Assembly: GCA_030637945.1 (NCBI GenBank)
Contig: DAOWFN010000093.1
Location: forward strand, 1-16,903
Source of the DNA: Gammaproteobacteria bacterium
GTDB taxonomy: Bacteria; Pseudomonadota; Gammaproteobacteria; SZUA-229
Length of the DNA stretch: 16,903 nt
Direction: 5' to 3'
The notes below the pieces were generated by a model. It searched no databases. It was not told the DNA's origin and was given only the letters and a program-made list of their open reading frames with translations. The translations under genes were made by a program, and so were the position numbers. Shown here in pieces: positions 7,474 through 14,654 of this stretch. Every line of letters begins with the position of its first letter. Positions within the stretch are counted from its first letter, which is position 1.

Positions 7474-9096
7474 TTACATCCCGCTCGGCATCGACATTGG
7501 CATCATCATGAAGGTAGCGTATTCGTTTACAATGTAATTCCCATCAGGATCTACAGCTGCTCCCGGTGCCTTACCATCGGTAGTTTTCTGTATGCCGTTG
7601 ATGAAAAGTCTTGCATGAATCTTACCGGCATAACCTGTAATCGGTGCGATCCAGAAACCGTCTTCACTACTACCTTCTGCATTAGTCCAGTCTATATTCG
7701 CATCAGGCAACTCTGTTGGGTCAGGGTTATCCATGGTTGAAAACTGTACGAGAACCGGCATTGCATCAAGTTCGGTACCCACGGCCGGGATCATCATCAT
7801 CGTTTTCATGTAAGCTAAAAATACAGTGAATTCATCTTTAGCATCAGCAAGGTTTTCTTTGAACAGAAAATAATTATGCTCCATTGTTGCAGCATTATTA
7901 TCATTGAGGTCTTTTAGAACCACCCTCGCCCCCATATCCATCATGACTTGCGGATAAAAGGTAGCAGACTCATCCTGAGCAACATCTATCTTCAGCTCCC
8001 AGTAACCTCTAGATGCTGAAGGCATCAGGTAGTACAGCGTGCAATCGTAATCGCCAGCCGTGTCTACATTTTCAGTGCAGCCAAGCATTGGCGTACTATG
8101 ATTACGATCTTCAGGCATATGCATCATCGGTGTCATAGCAACCGACAATCCAGTTGCATCCCCGCCACCGATATTAGAGATACGCAAGGTAAAGTCTGTC
8201 TTACCCATCATTGGCATCGCATCGGCCATATATTCAATTTTATAATTGTTAGTGAGCGCCACTTTGGCAAATGGAACAATGGCACCAATCGCATCATTAT
8301 CCAGCCCCGTGTTATCGTTAGCGCCAGCATGGAAATCAACAAATGCCTGACTGAAAAGGTTATGGATGTCAGACGGTAAAAACTCCCCTGTGATGATTTC
8401 TACAGGTCCATCGACTCCGACGCCATCAAGACCATCTTTAGCCAAATCCTTAGCCAGAGCCCTCAGCAGATCAAATTGCTGATCAGGATCAAGGGAAAGA
8501 TTTTTAGTTAACTGGCTAAATGCAGCTACGCCCAGGCCAGCCAACAACTCTTCGTTAGTAGCATCTGTCGCAGGGTTTGTAGCGTCTGTTGGTGCCACAT
8601 CCGAATTGCCTACAAAACCAAAAGTGGATTCAAAGTCCAACAGCGCTTTACTGAGTTCCACACCGTGGGTCATAACCAGGTCATGAATAATCGTTGATGC
8701 TGGTGTCAAATGCACCTGACTGCCAGCCGCAAGGCTTGATCCATCAACATAAGCTTTAAGCACTCCAGCAGTAGTAGTCACACCAGAAGCTTCATCAGTG
8801 TAAGTTCCACCGGATGACTCAATAATGTATGTGCCGGACGATGCACTGCCCGGGTCAATACTGTAACCACCATCACGGGTCGTATCGACCGGACCTGCTA
8901 ATGTATTAATGCCAGTAGCATCTTTTACTATGACGCTAGCACCATCAACCGGTGCAGCAACTACGTTGCCGCTAATACTAGTATCTACACTATTATCATC
9001 ATCGCTACTTCCACTGCTACTACAAGCAACCGTAAATCCTACAACAGTAATAAGTGCCAGCTTCATCACTGACCGAACAATCACATCTTGCTTCAT
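7474..9096 (-). CDS. Large Met-rich lipoprotein with YtkA/FixH-like domain
   Basis: The 540-residue protein is the first gene of the operon; GGAG lies 5-6 bases before the ATG. A signal peptide ends in TVAC (C25), followed by a Ser/Asp linker. Residues about 40-110 look like a carboxypeptidase-regulatory-type beta domain (ISGNVVAAPVDGASVIVKDA). Residues 110-280 are mostly helical. Residues about 285-375 resemble the YtkA/FixH-like fold found in copper-related proteins: MPMMGK (294-299), MTPMMHMP (321-328), then H333 and YWELKIDV. C340 and C352 could form a disulphide. The C-terminal part has further Met clusters (MMDMG, MKTMMM, and MMMPMSMP at 530-537). Methionines this dense suggest Cu(I) or Ag(I) binding in the periplasm or at the outer membrane. 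The domain match is from pattern recognition only. Confidence 0.85.
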   Translation of the reverse strand: MKQDVIVRSVMKLALITVVGFTVACSSSGSSDDDNSVDTSISGNVVAAPVDGASVIVKDATGINTLAGPVDTTRDGGYSIDPGSASSGTYIIESSGGTYTDEASGVTTTAGVLKAYVDGSSLAAGSQVHLTPASTIIHDLVMTHGVELSKALLDFESTFGFVGNSDVAPTDATNPATDATNEELLAGLGVAAFSQLTKNLSLDPDQQFDLLRALAKDLAKDGLDGVGVDGPVEIITGEFLPSDIHNLFSQAFVDFHAGANDNTGLDNDAIGAIVPFAKVALTNNYKIEYMADAMPMMGKTDFTLRISNIGGGDATGLSVAMTPMMHMPEDRNHSTPMLGCTENVDTAGDYDCTLYYLMPSASRGYWELKIDVAQDESATFYPQVMMDMGARVVLKDLNDNNAATMEHNYFLFKENLADAKDEFTVFLAYMKTMMMIPAVGTELDAMPVLVQFSTMDNPDPTELPDANIDWTNAEGSSEDGFWIAPITGYAGKIHARLFINGIQKTTDGKAPGAAVDPDGNYIVNEYATFMMMPMSMPSGM

Positions 9097-9141
9097 ACTT
9101 TCTCCACAACTTTTTTATTTAACTTAGTGAAGAAGAGCTAG

Positions 9142-9157
9142 AGCAATATCCATGCCA
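9142..9157 (-). promoter_or_regulatory. Sigma54-type -24/-12 promoter of the five-gene operon
   Basis: The minus strand reads TGGCATGGATATTGCT, which matches the sigma54 consensus TGGCAYG-N4-TTGCW at every specified position, with GG and GC exactly 12 bases apart. The predicted start of transcription is near 9131, leaving about 35 bases of leader with GGAG before the ATG at 9096. Sigma54 promoters need an upstream activator ATPase; the palindrome centred 61 bases upstream is the candidate site. Confidence 0.75.
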
Positions 9158-9197
9158 GTCATTCAATGCAAGTGAATTCAATGATTTATCTAAATAT

Positions 9198-9226
9198 ACG
9201 ATTCAAATCGTGTGTCATTTAACACA
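9198..9226. promoter_or_regulatory. Paired palindromes upstream of the sigma54 promoter (activator site candidate)
   Basis: Two adjoining inverted repeats overlap by one base. ACGATTCAAATCGT (9198-9211) has perfect 6-base arms. TGTGTCATTTAACACA (9211-9226) has arms matching at all but one position. The second is the same motif as the perfect palindrome before the barrel gene at 10448. Its centre lies 61.5 bases from the first T of the -24 element, about position -87 from the predicted start of transcription. Confidence 0.6.
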
Positions 9227-9302
9227 GCCTGTAGAATTGATTTACATATCAGGATAAATAAAACATTTAACAGATAACAATACCCACTTCATCACATTCA
9301 GG

Positions 9303-9345
9303 GCGCACATAAAAAAACCGCAATATGCGGTTTTTTTATGTGCGC
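9303..9345. terminator. 20-bp perfect-stem terminator, symmetrical
   Basis: The arms 9303-9322 and 9326-9345 are perfectly complementary around a 3-base ATA loop. The inner stem is CCGCA/TGCGG, with A7 before it and T7 after it on both strands, so it can act in either direction. It stands 48 bases after the stop of the His/Met-rich barrel gene, whose transcription it should end before the next operon's promoter region. Confidence 0.85.
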
Positions 9346-9392
9346 AAAATTATTGTATGAAACCTGTCACATAGTACTAACTGAATAAAAAA

Positions 9393-10448
9393 TTAAAACG
9401 TGTACTGTGCACCAAGTGTGAATACCATATCGGTTTCCAATTGTGGGCCGTCCAGTTTCTGATAGGCAGGTACGCCCACCTCGGCAGCAAGACGCAGACT
9501 AGCAAACGCAGGAGGAACAAAATTAATACCGACAAGTGCATCAACACGTGTACCACCACGAAGATCAGGATCTTTTGTTGGCACTGTTGGCATTGGCAAT
9601 AGTTTCGTGTCTGCACCGTCAATGTTATCCCAATCACTCAACTTCAAACGGAACGAGAGACTGGTTGATTTAGCAACTTGTTTTGCGGCCCATGCAGTTA
9701 CATCAAATTTATCACCAAGCGTATAACCATTATCATTTTCGCCTACTCTAAATATGTACAAACCTTGCGCACCCCAAGACCAGTTATCATATGTTTGCAC
9801 ATAGGTTAATCCCGGTGTGAAATCCCAGGTTCCAGAACCTAACTGCATAGGATAAGGCAGATGAGCATTCGACGTAGGTGTTGGCATAGTAGGAAGATCA
9901 TCTACTTCGTCAATCGAACCTGTTGGTACACTGATTGTAAAGTTAAACAAAAAATCAGATCCAGGTTTAACAAACAAACCATAAGTCGCAGCCAGTTTTA
10001 CGTCGCCGATACCACTCGACTCTGTAGTGAACTCAAGCCCGTTAGGCATAGGCATATGCCTAAGGAGATCCATCGAAATAGATGTATATGGAACCATCGC
10101 CATCAAAGTAAGTTTATCTGATAATCCATACATGGCACCTATCATGTGCATCTCCATGTCCATCGATAACGGACTGACCATGTAACCGGGTAGTGGCGCG
10201 TCGACACGGTCTGTATCTGTTTGGTTACCTTCCATATCCATAGACATCAAACGGTAAGTCAGCATGAATTCACCATCACGCATCAGATGATCACCGCTAA
10301 CGCCTATGGGTGCATGACTATCAGGTCTTGCGTGGTCATGACCAGAGTGATGCGCATGCATATCATGTTCTGCTGCATGGACATTAGATATCGATGATAA
10401 CGCCATGGCTGACACTAACATCAACGATGACAGTTGAAAGTTTTTCAT
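9393..10448 (-). CDS. His/Met-rich outer-membrane barrel protein (putative metal-linked transporter)
   Basis: The 351-residue protein has a signal peptide (1-25, SNVHA), then a histidine-rich segment (28-54: HDMHAHHSGHDH and later SHAPIGVSGDH). Methionine-rich strands follow (FMLTYRLMSMDMEG at 61-74, SMDMEMHMIGAMYG at 95-108, RHMPMPNG). The rest is regular barrel sequence with glycine turns and ends GAQYTF, the terminal phenylalanine expected for insertion by the Bam complex. The HAPIGVxGDH opening recalls uncharacterised barrel proteins that I associate with copper-resistance loci (memory, not a search). AGGAG lies 5 bases before the ATG. It has its own promoter and terminator, so it is a single-gene unit apparently controlled together with the operon at 9096. 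Confidence 0.85.
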   Translation of the reverse strand: MKNFQLSSLMLVSAMALSSISNVHAAEHDMHAHHSGHDHARPDSHAPIGVSGDHLMRDGEFMLTYRLMSMDMEGNQTDTDRVDAPLPGYMVSPLSMDMEMHMIGAMYGLSDKLTLMAMVPYTSISMDLLRHMPMPNGLEFTTESSGIGDVKLAATYGLFVKPGSDFLFNFTISVPTGSIDEVDDLPTMPTPTSNAHLPYPMQLGSGTWDFTPGLTYVQTYDNWSWGAQGLYIFRVGENDNGYTLGDKFDVTAWAAKQVAKSTSLSFRLKLSDWDNIDGADTKLLPMPTVPTKDPDLRGGTRVDALVGINFVPPAFASLRLAAEVGVPAYQKLDGPQLETDMVFTLGAQYTF

Positions 10449-10488
10449 AGTTACTCCTGATTGTTTCTCATAGTATTAAAATTGTTAC

Positions 10489-10504
10489 TACAGTAATCAT
10501 GCCA
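10489..10504 (-). promoter_or_regulatory. Sigma54-like promoter of the His/Met-rich barrel gene
   Basis: The minus strand reads TGGCATGATTACTGTA. The -24 half TGGCATG is identical to that of the neighbouring operon. The -12 half is CTGTA instead of TTGCT, keeping the G but losing the C, so on its own it is a weaker match. Support comes from the matching layout: the palindrome centre lies 60.5 bases upstream and the ATG 56 bases downstream. Confidence 0.5.
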
Positions 10505-10556
10505 ACTATGAAATATGACAAAATCAATGACTTAGATTTTTTTGCGATAAAAGTAC

Positions 10557-10572
10557 TGTGTGAAATCACACA
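10557..10572. promoter_or_regulatory. Perfect 16-bp palindrome TGTGTGAAATCACACA (activator site candidate)
   Basis: The arms TGTGTGA and TCACACA are perfectly complementary around AA. Twelve of 16 positions are identical to the palindrome at 9211-9226. The form TGTGT-N6-ACACA resembles a CRP-family site, but the distance to the -24 element fits an enhancer site for a sigma54 activator. The rest of the 166-base intergenic region (10449-10614) shows no gene. Confidence 0.6.
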
Positions 10573-10614
10573 CTGCGTGAAAAATGCTTACAGAATATAG
10601 CAACCAATAAAATC

Positions 10615-11496
10615 TTAGTTTATCTCAGCTAAAACCTGCTCTAGCATATTCACCGACTGGCTATGGTAACCACCGCCAAACATATTAAGGTGATTAATGA
10701 TGTGATAGATATTGTAGAAAGTTTTGCGCACAAAAAAACCATCATCGAGAGGAAAAGCATCCTGGTAACTGGCATAAAAATCGGGACCAAAGCCACCGAA
10801 CACATAAGTCATAGCCAGGTCTGCCTCCCTGTCCCCATAGTAAAAAGCAGGATCATAGATAACCGGCGTACCATCTTTCAAACCGGCAACATTTCCACCC
10901 CATAGATCACCATGAAGCATCGACGGCTTTACTTCTCGACCAGTGAACAACTTTGGCATCTCGATCAGTAACTTTTCGCCTAATGATTGCAGTTCACCGC
11001 CATAACCGTTTTCAGCGGCGAGTCGCAACTGATAACCGAGGCGTTGCTCACGCCAAAAGTCTAACCAGTTATCCTGCCACGTATTAGACTGATGTGTAGC
11101 GCCGATGGTATTGTGTATGTTCCAGCCAAATTGCTCAGTCGTGACTCTATGCATAGCCGCCAACTGCTCGCCTAAAAGACTTTGATTCGCCTGACCAGCC
11201 ATATCAAGATATTCCATCACGATGTAACTATGCACCCCATCATCACCAAAACAGACAGGTTTGGGCACCTTGATAGTTTTGCTTGATGACATTTCCAATA
11301 ATCCCTTTGCCTCTGCCTCAAACATATCCTGGCGACCGGTTTGATTCGTTTTCACAAAATGTTGCTCACCATTATCACCAGTCAATAAAAAAGCATTATT
11401 GATGCTACCGCCAGCCAGACTTTGCTGTTGTCTGACTGAAAATACCTGTCCTGTGGTTTGCTCAATATGTTGAATAATAGACTGCCACTGTTTCAT
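10615..11496 (-). CDS. Fructosamine/ketosamine-3-kinase family protein
   Basis: This enzyme family phosphorylates sugars attached to protein lysines (Amadori products), leading to deglycation. The 293-residue product matches the usual length when started at the ATG at 11496, which has GGAG 8 bases upstream; the open frame extends 22 codons further to 11562 without comparable signals. Visible motifs, numbered from the chosen start, are LAGGSINNAFLL (27-38), the VKT lysine (K49), the catalytic HGDLWGGN (196-203) and the metal-binding IYDPAFYYGDREADLAM (213-229). These are the family's kinase-like active-site blocks. It stands alone, with 165 bases to the next gene and no visible terminator. Confidence 0.92.
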   Translation of the reverse strand: MKQWQSIIQHIEQTTGQVFSVRQQQSLAGGSINNAFLLTGDNGEQHFVKTNQTGRQDMFEAEAKGLLEMSSSKTIKVPKPVCFGDDGVHSYIVMEYLDMAGQANQSLLGEQLAAMHRVTTEQFGWNIHNTIGATHQSNTWQDNWLDFWREQRLGYQLRLAAENGYGGELQSLGEKLLIEMPKLFTGREVKPSMLHGDLWGGNVAGLKDGTPVIYDPAFYYGDREADLAMTYVFGGFGPDFYASYQDAFPLDDGFFVRKTFYNIYHIINHLNMFGGGYHSQSVNMLEQVLAEIN

Positions 11497-11886
11497 TTCT
11501 TTATCTCCATGGATGGAGTGACTGAAAATTGCTCCTGCATTTTCCGCACTTCTTGCGTCCATGCAAGTCGTATACGGAAAATTGTCGGGAACGATTTCAG
11601 TACGTCATTAATTTAACCCACACAGTAAATCAGCATTTTTCTTAAACATCTGTTTAATTCCTTAAGTCACTGTTATTTTTTAACAAAAAACAATGGTTTT
11701 GCACAAGTGAATTATAAGACTCTAATATACCAATTCTTTTACTCCAAAGATTACGCTTATCAACATGAAAAGAATAATTAACAATTGTAACAAATTGATT
11801 TATATAAAATTATTTAAGATGGTTAAAAAGCAACCAAACCTGCAAAAACACTATTTTTATAGTTAAAATAACAACGGTTTTTTTTC

Positions 11887-11908
11887 TTTTCCACAAAGTT
11901 ATCCACCG
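11887..11908 (+). repeat. First copy of duplicated DnaA-box pair
   Basis: TTTTCCACA and TTATCCACC are separated by 3 bases. The 22-base unit recurs at 12201-12222 with three differences, 314 bases away, flanking the most AT-rich part of the region. Confidence 0.6.
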
Positions 11909-12200
11909 ATTTTGTGAGTAACTCGCCTTTTATATAGAATTTTAACCACTTACTGCCACTAAGCTAGAAAATTTATTAAGACCTTACATTAAATAAGAAG
12001 CCGTATGACTGTAACAGTAAATACTTATACACAATACAGAAATCATATTTTTATTATTCGGTCAAGTCTGTTTTTCACGCTACTATAGTAGAGCCAACAT
12101 TCGTAACATGCTGAATAATAACATATAATTTTTCATAAATATTTTTATATTTTTTTTATAAAAAAACACTAGCGAAAAATATTTTTTTCTGATAAGAAGT

Positions 12201-12222
12201 TTTTCCACAGAGTTATCCACAG
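12201..12222 (+). repeat. Second copy of duplicated DnaA-box pair
   Basis: TTTTCCACA and the perfect box TTATCCACA are separated by GAG. The stretch ACAGAGTTATCCACAG is, as I recall it, the same as the context of box R4 in Escherichia coli oriC. A further perfect box follows at 12244. Confidence 0.65.
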
Positions 12223-12247
12223 GAAAAGTCACTACTTAAAAACTTAT

Positions 12248-12266
12248 CCACAGGTTAAACCTGTGG
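12248..12266. repeat. 19-bp palindrome fused to a DnaA box
   Basis: CCACAGGTT, one central A, and AACCTGTGG form perfect 9-base arms. The left arm overlaps the last five bases of the perfect DnaA box at 12244-12252. No T run follows, so it is not an ordinary terminator. Confidence 0.55.
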
Positions 12267-12352
12267 TAACTAATGATTCTTATAAGTTCTTGTGGTTTTT
12301 GCAGTAAAATCAGCATTTTTCGAATCCTCACACACGATGGCAACGCCTGTAA

Positions 12353-14569
12353 ATGTCTAAAAATCGCATTGTTAAAGTCGCCGTTCCATGCCCTTTATAC
12401 AAAACTTTTGATTATCGCCTGAATACCCAACATGGTAATCGTGCGATCCAGGCGGGCGTACGTGTACGCATCCCCTTTGGCCGGCAAAAACTAGTCGGTA
12501 TTATCGTTGAAGAAATCCAGCATAGTGATGTTCCGGCCAACAAACTCAAATCAGTTACCGCCGTATTAGATGACCACAGCCTGTTTAGTGATGATTTACT
12601 CAATTTATTATTTTGGGCAGCACGATATTATGTGCACCCACTCGGTGACGTTATACAGACAGCTTTACCCGTGTATCTGCGCAGTAATGACGATGCCACA
12701 CCCTCACTTTCCGAATATTGGCACATCAACCACACGAAGACTGCACCACATGAAGAGATACAACAAATTTTAAAACGTGCACCTAAGCAACAACAGATTT
12801 ACCAGTTATTATACGATGCAGAGAATGGTCTCGATGCTGATGCATTAAACAGTTTAACCAATAACTGGCGGCCGGCCATAAAAGCACTGCTCGCAAAGCA
12901 ATTTATTAATCAGGATGTAAAACCTGCGGTAATAAGGGCCAAAAATTCTGGTAAGAAAAACTTTTGTTTAACTGAAGAACAGACGGCCGCCGTTAATTCG
13001 ATTACATCACATTTACATGAACATTCTGTACACGTACTCAATGGCGTAACCGGCAGCGGCAAGACCGAAGTTTATCTGTCACTTTGTGAAACCACGCTTG
13101 CAGCTAACAAACAGGTACTGGTTTTAGTGCCTGAGATTGGTTTAACACCACAATTAATGCAACGCTTTCGCGAACGCCTGGATACGAACATCGTGGTATT
13201 GCATTCAGCGATGAACGATAAACAACGGTATGCTGCCTGGCATGCAGCGGCTACCAATCAGGCCCAACTAATCATCGGTACACGCTCGACGATATTCACT
13301 CCTCTACCGGAACCTGGATTAATTATCGTCGATGAAGAACACGATGGCAGTTACAAGCAACAGGATGGCTTTCGATACAATGCACGCGATCTGGCCATCC
13401 TGCGTGCAAAAAACAGTAACATCCCGATCGTACTGGGCTCGGCAACACCATCAATAGAAAGCCTGAACAATATAAATGAACAGCGCTACATGGTGCATTA
13501 TTTAAAGCAACGCGCAAATAAAAAGCCCCTGCCCAAGATCAAGCTAGTCAACCTGTGTAATCAGAAATTACACGAAGGCATGGCAGAAACATTATTGTCC
13601 ACGATCAAACAGCATCTGGATCAGCACGGTCAGGTGCTATTGTTTATCAATCGTCGCGGCTTTGCGCCCCTGCTCATGTGTCATGACTGCGGCTGGACGA
13701 CTAACTGCCTGCGCTGTGACGCCCATATGACTTTTCACAAACGTCGCAAGCAGTTACATTGTCATCATTGTGGCTCACAGCGCGCAGCACCCGAACATTG
13801 TGAAGAATGCGGCAGCACCAATATTCTGGCCATAGGCGCTGGCACAGAACGTATCGAACAGTATTTACAAAGCGCTTTCCCCGACACTCAAGTAAGTCGA
13901 ATCGACCGGGACACTACCCGCAACAAAGGCAGTCTCGAGGATAAGTTACAAAAAGCACACAGCGGTGAAAGTGGCATATTGGTAGGCACACAGATGCTGG
14001 CAAAAGGACACGATTTCCCCAACCTCACGCTGGTTTGTATCCTGGACACAGACCAGGCACTGTTCAGCGCTGATTTTCGTGCCGCTGAGCACCTGGCGCA
14101 ATTAGTTACACAGGTCTCAGGACGGGCTGGTCGCGCAGAAAAACCCGGTGAAGTATTGATACAGACACATCATCCCGAACATCCTCTGTTGCAAACACTG
14201 CTACACAAAGGTTACGCATCATTTGCAGAAGCTGCACTAAAAGAACGCCAGGCTGCCGGTTTACCCCCAGCTCGCCATCTCGCCATCCTCCGCTGTGAAT
14301 CGGTTGACTCAAAAGCCGCGCAATTTTTTCTCGACCAGGCAATCGAACAGAGCCAACAGGTCGATAAAGACAATGTAGATATTTTTGGCCCCATGCCAGC
14401 CCCGATGGAAAGGCGTGCCGGGCGTTTTCGCTATCAGATCATGCTGCAATCTGACAACAGGAAGGCCTTGCACCAATTTTTAAGCTGGTGGGCGCCTCAA
14501 CTGCAACAGCTTGCCTCGTCTCGAAAAGTGCGCTGGTCGATTGATGTTGATCCTTATGATACTTTTTGA
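12353..14569 (+). CDS. priA: Primosomal protein N', replication restart helicase PriA
   Basis: PriA is a 3'-to-5' superfamily 2 DNA helicase that recognises stalled forks and reloads the DnaB helicase. The 738-residue product is close to the usual length (732 in E. coli). The N-terminal DNA-binding domain (1-110) is followed by Walker A GVTGSGKT (231-238), Walker B DEEH (327-330) and GSATPS (362-367). All eight zinc-binding cysteines are present (443, 446, 452, 455, 470, 473, 483, 486), as is the C-terminal helicase half with QVSGRAGR. No clear ribosome site precedes the ATG. An 8-codon frame including the stop (12337-12360) runs across the start in another phase. It lies directly beside the DnaA-box region. 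Confidence 0.98.
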   Translation: MSKNRIVKVAVPCPLYKTFDYRLNTQHGNRAIQAGVRVRIPFGRQKLVGIIVEEIQHSDVPANKLKSVTAVLDDHSLFSDDLLNLLFWAARYYVHPLGDVIQTALPVYLRSNDDATPSLSEYWHINHTKTAPHEEIQQILKRAPKQQQIYQLLYDAENGLDADALNSLTNNWRPAIKALLAKQFINQDVKPAVIRAKNSGKKNFCLTEEQTAAVNSITSHLHEHSVHVLNGVTGSGKTEVYLSLCETTLAANKQVLVLVPEIGLTPQLMQRFRERLDTNIVVLHSAMNDKQRYAAWHAAATNQAQLIIGTRSTIFTPLPEPGLIIVDEEHDGSYKQQDGFRYNARDLAILRAKNSNIPIVLGSATPSIESLNNINEQRYMVHYLKQRANKKPLPKIKLVNLCNQKLHEGMAETLLSTIKQHLDQHGQVLLFINRRGFAPLLMCHDCGWTTNCLRCDAHMTFHKRRKQLHCHHCGSQRAAPEHCEECGSTNILAIGAGTERIEQYLQSAFPDTQVSRIDRDTTRNKGSLEDKLQKAHSGESGILVGTQMLAKGHDFPNLTLVCILDTDQALFSADFRAAEHLAQLVTQVSGRAGRAEKPGEVLIQTHHPEHPLLQTLLHKGYASFAEAALKERQAAGLPPARHLAILRCESVDSKAAQFFLDQAIEQSQQVDKDNVDIFGPMPAPMERRAGRFRYQIMLQSDNRKALHQFLSWWAPQLQQLASSRKVRWSIDVDPYDTF

Positions 14570-14593
14570 AGAAAGTATGTTGTAAGTTATAAC

Positions 14594-14622
14594 TTAAAAC
14601 TCCCCTCCCTTTAACGTATAAT
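14594..14622 (+). promoter_or_regulatory. Sigma70-type promoter for argS
   Basis: A perfect -10 hexamer TATAAT (14617-14622) stands 17 bases after TTAAAA (14594-14599, 4 of 6 to consensus). Transcription would begin near 14629, about 26 bases before the argS start codon. Confidence 0.55.
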
Positions 14623-14654
14623 CGCACCCCACAAAAACACATAAAGAACACCCT

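Larger units (their letters stand above)
11497..12352. other. AT-rich divergent intergenic region with DnaA boxes: candidate oriC
   Basis: No gene is visible here. Perfect TTATCCACA boxes lie at 12213-12221 and 12244-12252, and TTATACACA at 12025-12033. One-mismatch boxes are TTTTCCACA at 11887-11895 and 12201-12209, TTATCCACC at 11899-11907 and TTATCAACA at 11757-11765. All are in the plus orientation. Bases 12121-12166 contain only two G/C and would serve as an unwinding element beside the 12201-12252 boxes. The whole window is transcribed away from this region in both directions, as expected around an origin. Against it: dnaA, mnmG and rpmH are not in the window, and I saw no GATC between 11563 and 12352, unlike enteric oriC. 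A DnaA-regulated priA promoter or a titration site is the alternative. Confidence 0.5.

Noticed and set aside
9303..9345. Long perfect inverted repeat considered as a transposon end or attachment site
   Set aside because: GC-rich inner stem with flanking A7/T7 and a position just after a gene's stop explain it as a bidirectional terminator; no transposase or target duplication is near.
11497..11562. Upstream ATG at 11562 as the kinase start
   Set aside because: The 22 extra residues have no family resemblance, while the ATG at 11496 has GGAG at good spacing and gives the usual length.
11552..11567. CTTGC-N6-GCAAG inverted repeat upstream of the kinase gene
   Set aside because: Arms of only five bases, no promoter geometry around it, and no second copy seen in the window.
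12261..12270. CTGTGGTAAC as a reverse-strand DnaA box
   Set aside because: Aligned to the 9-mer it has a missing base or three mismatches; it is explained as the right arm of the palindrome at 12248-12266.
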